DNA of 64,000 nt from Rhodobacter flavimaris. Its GTDB lineage: Bacteria; Pseudomonadota; Alphaproteobacteria; Rhodobacterales; Rhodobacteraceae. Positions 63,115-64,000 of the stretch are shown piece after piece. Where the stretch lies: NCBI RefSeq assembly GCF_021378075.1, contig NZ_JAJUOS010000007.1:1-64000 (forward strand). The letters are read 5' to 3'. The stretch's first letter is position 1. Each line of letters opens with the position of its first letter. The position numbers were made by a program, and so were the translations under genes. Below the pieces are notes generated by a model, which was given only the letters and a program-made list of their open reading frames with translations, was not told the origin of the DNA and did no database searches.

Positions 63115-63513
63115 ATGAGTGAAGAGGTGATGACGATCCGAGAGATGTGCGACGCGTTCGATGTGACGCCCCGCACGCTGCGGTTCTACGAAAGCAAGGA
63201 ACTGCTGTTCCCGATCCGTGAAGGGCAAAAGCGGCTCTTTACCCGGCGCGACCGGGCGCGGCTGAAACTGATCCTGCGCGGCAAGCGCTTTGGCTTCAGC
63301 CTCGAAGATATCCGCCAGCTGCTCGACATGTATTCGATGGGCGACCAGCAGAAGACGCAGCTTGCCGAGACGCTCAAGGTGGCGCGTCGGCGGCAGGAGG
63401 AAATGACGCGGCAACGCGACGAGCTTGGTGAGGCCATTGCCGAGCTGCAGGAACAAATCGAATGGGGCGAGCGGGAGCTGGCCGGGCAGAACCCGGAGTC
63501 TTCCGCCGCCTGA
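63115..63513 (+). CDS. MerR-family transcriptional regulator
   Basis: A 132-residue regulator with HTH REMCDAFDVTPRTLRFYESKE, wing KRLFTRRDRARLKLILRG, and a long coiled coil to about residue 122. It strongly resembles the preceding MerR gene, so the two probably arose by duplication. Similar small MerR proteins regulate branched-chain or fatty-acid degradation genes in Rhodobacteraceae and Pseudomonas (LiuR type). It sits 24 bases before an acyl-CoA dehydrogenase gene on the same strand; the shared ACGTCA cluster is likely its own operator. Confidence 0.9.
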   Translation: MSEEVMTIREMCDAFDVTPRTLRFYESKELLFPIREGQKRLFTRRDRARLKLILRGKRFGFSLEDIRQLLDMYSMGDQQKTQLAETLKVARRRQEEMTRQRDELGEAIAELQEQIEWGERELAGQNPESSAA

Positions 63514-63537
63514 ACAAGGTGACTTAGGGAGAGAGAA

Positions 63538-64000
63538 ATGCCCAGCTATACCGCCAATACCAAGGACATGCAGTTCGTGCTGCATGAGGTCCTGAAAGTC
63601 TCGGAGGCCGGCATCCCCGGCTACGAGGAAATGGACCGCGATTTCACCGAAGCCGTGCTGGATGCCGCGGCCAAGGTCTCTGCCGAGGTATTGGCGCCGC
63701 TCAATGTCGTGGGCGACACCGAGGGCTGCGTGCTGGAAAACGGTATCGTGCGCACCCCCAAGGGGTTCGACGCGGCCTTCGAGGCAATGAAGGATGGCGG
63801 CTGGACCGCACTTGATTGCGACCCCGAGTTTGGCGGTCAGGGCATGCCCTACCTGCTCAACTGCGCCGTGGGCGAGATGTTCGTCTCGGCCAACATGGCC
63901 TTCAACATGTATCAGGGCCTGACGCATGGCGCCTATTCGGCGATCCATGCCCATGGCACCGATGAGCAGAAGGCCAAGTATCTGCCCAAGATGGTGTCCT
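63538..64000 (+). CDS. acyl-CoA dehydrogenase, DmdC/FadE type (3' truncated by window)
   Basis: The first 154 codons of an acyl-CoA dehydrogenase; the window ends inside it. The N-terminus [29 protein letters not shown] and the segment [20 protein letters not shown] are typical of the long FadE/DmdC subgroup (about 590 residues), which acts on short acyl-CoAs or 3-methylmercaptopropionyl-CoA in DMSP breakdown. It follows the MerR gene closely with GGGAGAGAG upstream, so regulator and enzyme form one unit. The exact substrate needs the rest of the gene. Confidence 0.85.
   Translation, partial: MPSYTANTKDMQFVLHEVLKVSEAGIPGYEEMDRDFTEAVLDAAAKVSAEVLAPLNVVGDTEGCVLENGIVRTPKGFDAAFEAMKDGGWTALDCDPEFGGQGMPYLLNCAVGEMFVSANMAFNMYQGLTHGAYSAIHAHGTDEQKAKYLPKMVS

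Overview
The window looks like chromosomal DNA of an alphaproteobacterium of the family Rhodobacteraceae. The evidence is the high GC content, the gene families (DUF6455, DUF1467, RpoH2-type sigma factor, GlnD next to MurJ, a DmdC/FadE-like acyl-CoA dehydrogenase behind MerR regulators) and many tightly overlapping operons. I cannot fix the genus. I saw no rRNA, tRNA, CRISPR array or intact insertion sequence.

The first 12.2 kb is patchy and accessory in character. It opens with a truncated SMODS-type nucleotidyltransferase joined by ATGA to an intact DUF6602 protein, possibly the remnant of a defence module. Small proteins, a cold-shock gene, a transglutaminase-like gene and a PlsC acyltransferase follow, separated by long stretches with no convincing gene. 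A self-contained catabolic cassette sits at 6.1-11.3 kb: a LacI-type repressor facing an aldolase/dehydratase of the DapA family, a TAXI binding protein and a fused TRAP permease. It has a clear promoter-operator and a strong terminator. A gene-poor stretch at 11.3-12.2 kb carries repeated TTTCCCTGTT motifs.

At 12.2-16.0 kb lies a complete bufferin (gig/buf) metal-response locus: DUF2282 peptide, DUF692 MNIO enzyme, DUF2063 partner and DoxX protein, facing an ECF sigma factor and its NrsF-type anti-sigma. The two divergent transcription units have matching promoter-like sequences, TGTAAC-N17-CGAATGG, which predicts a closed autoregulatory loop. Pipecolate (lysine) catabolism genes amaB/amaA, two tandem DUF6455 genes, an M48 lipoprotein protease, an HDAC-family deacetylase, a nitroreductase and a second ECF/anti-sigma operon with a secreted COG4315 protein follow, up to 25.4 kb.

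From 25.5 to 62 kb the content is mostly core: methylmalonyl-CoA epimerase, aspS, carB, secreted rhodanese, EF-hand and GH25 proteins, membrane glycosyltransferases, a D-2-hydroxyacid dehydrogenase, a CDF transporter and an M3 peptidase. These are followed by the rpoH2-chaN-coaBC-dut-moeB run, comM, gshB, rsmI-yraN, an LpoA-like lipoprotein, glnD-murJ, a rhomboid-fold protein lacking its catalytic residues, trpS, a MATE transporter and two overlapping hotdog thioesterases. The window ends with two MerR regulators, an ACGTCA-rich control region and the start of an acyl-CoA dehydrogenase, suggesting regulated acyl-CoA degradation.

The most interesting items are the bufferin locus with its paired promoters, the decayed nucleotidyltransferase/DUF6602 module, the pseudo-rhomboid beside murJ, the LacI operator of the TRAP cassette, and a hairpin-plus-motif element found twice between convergent genes.
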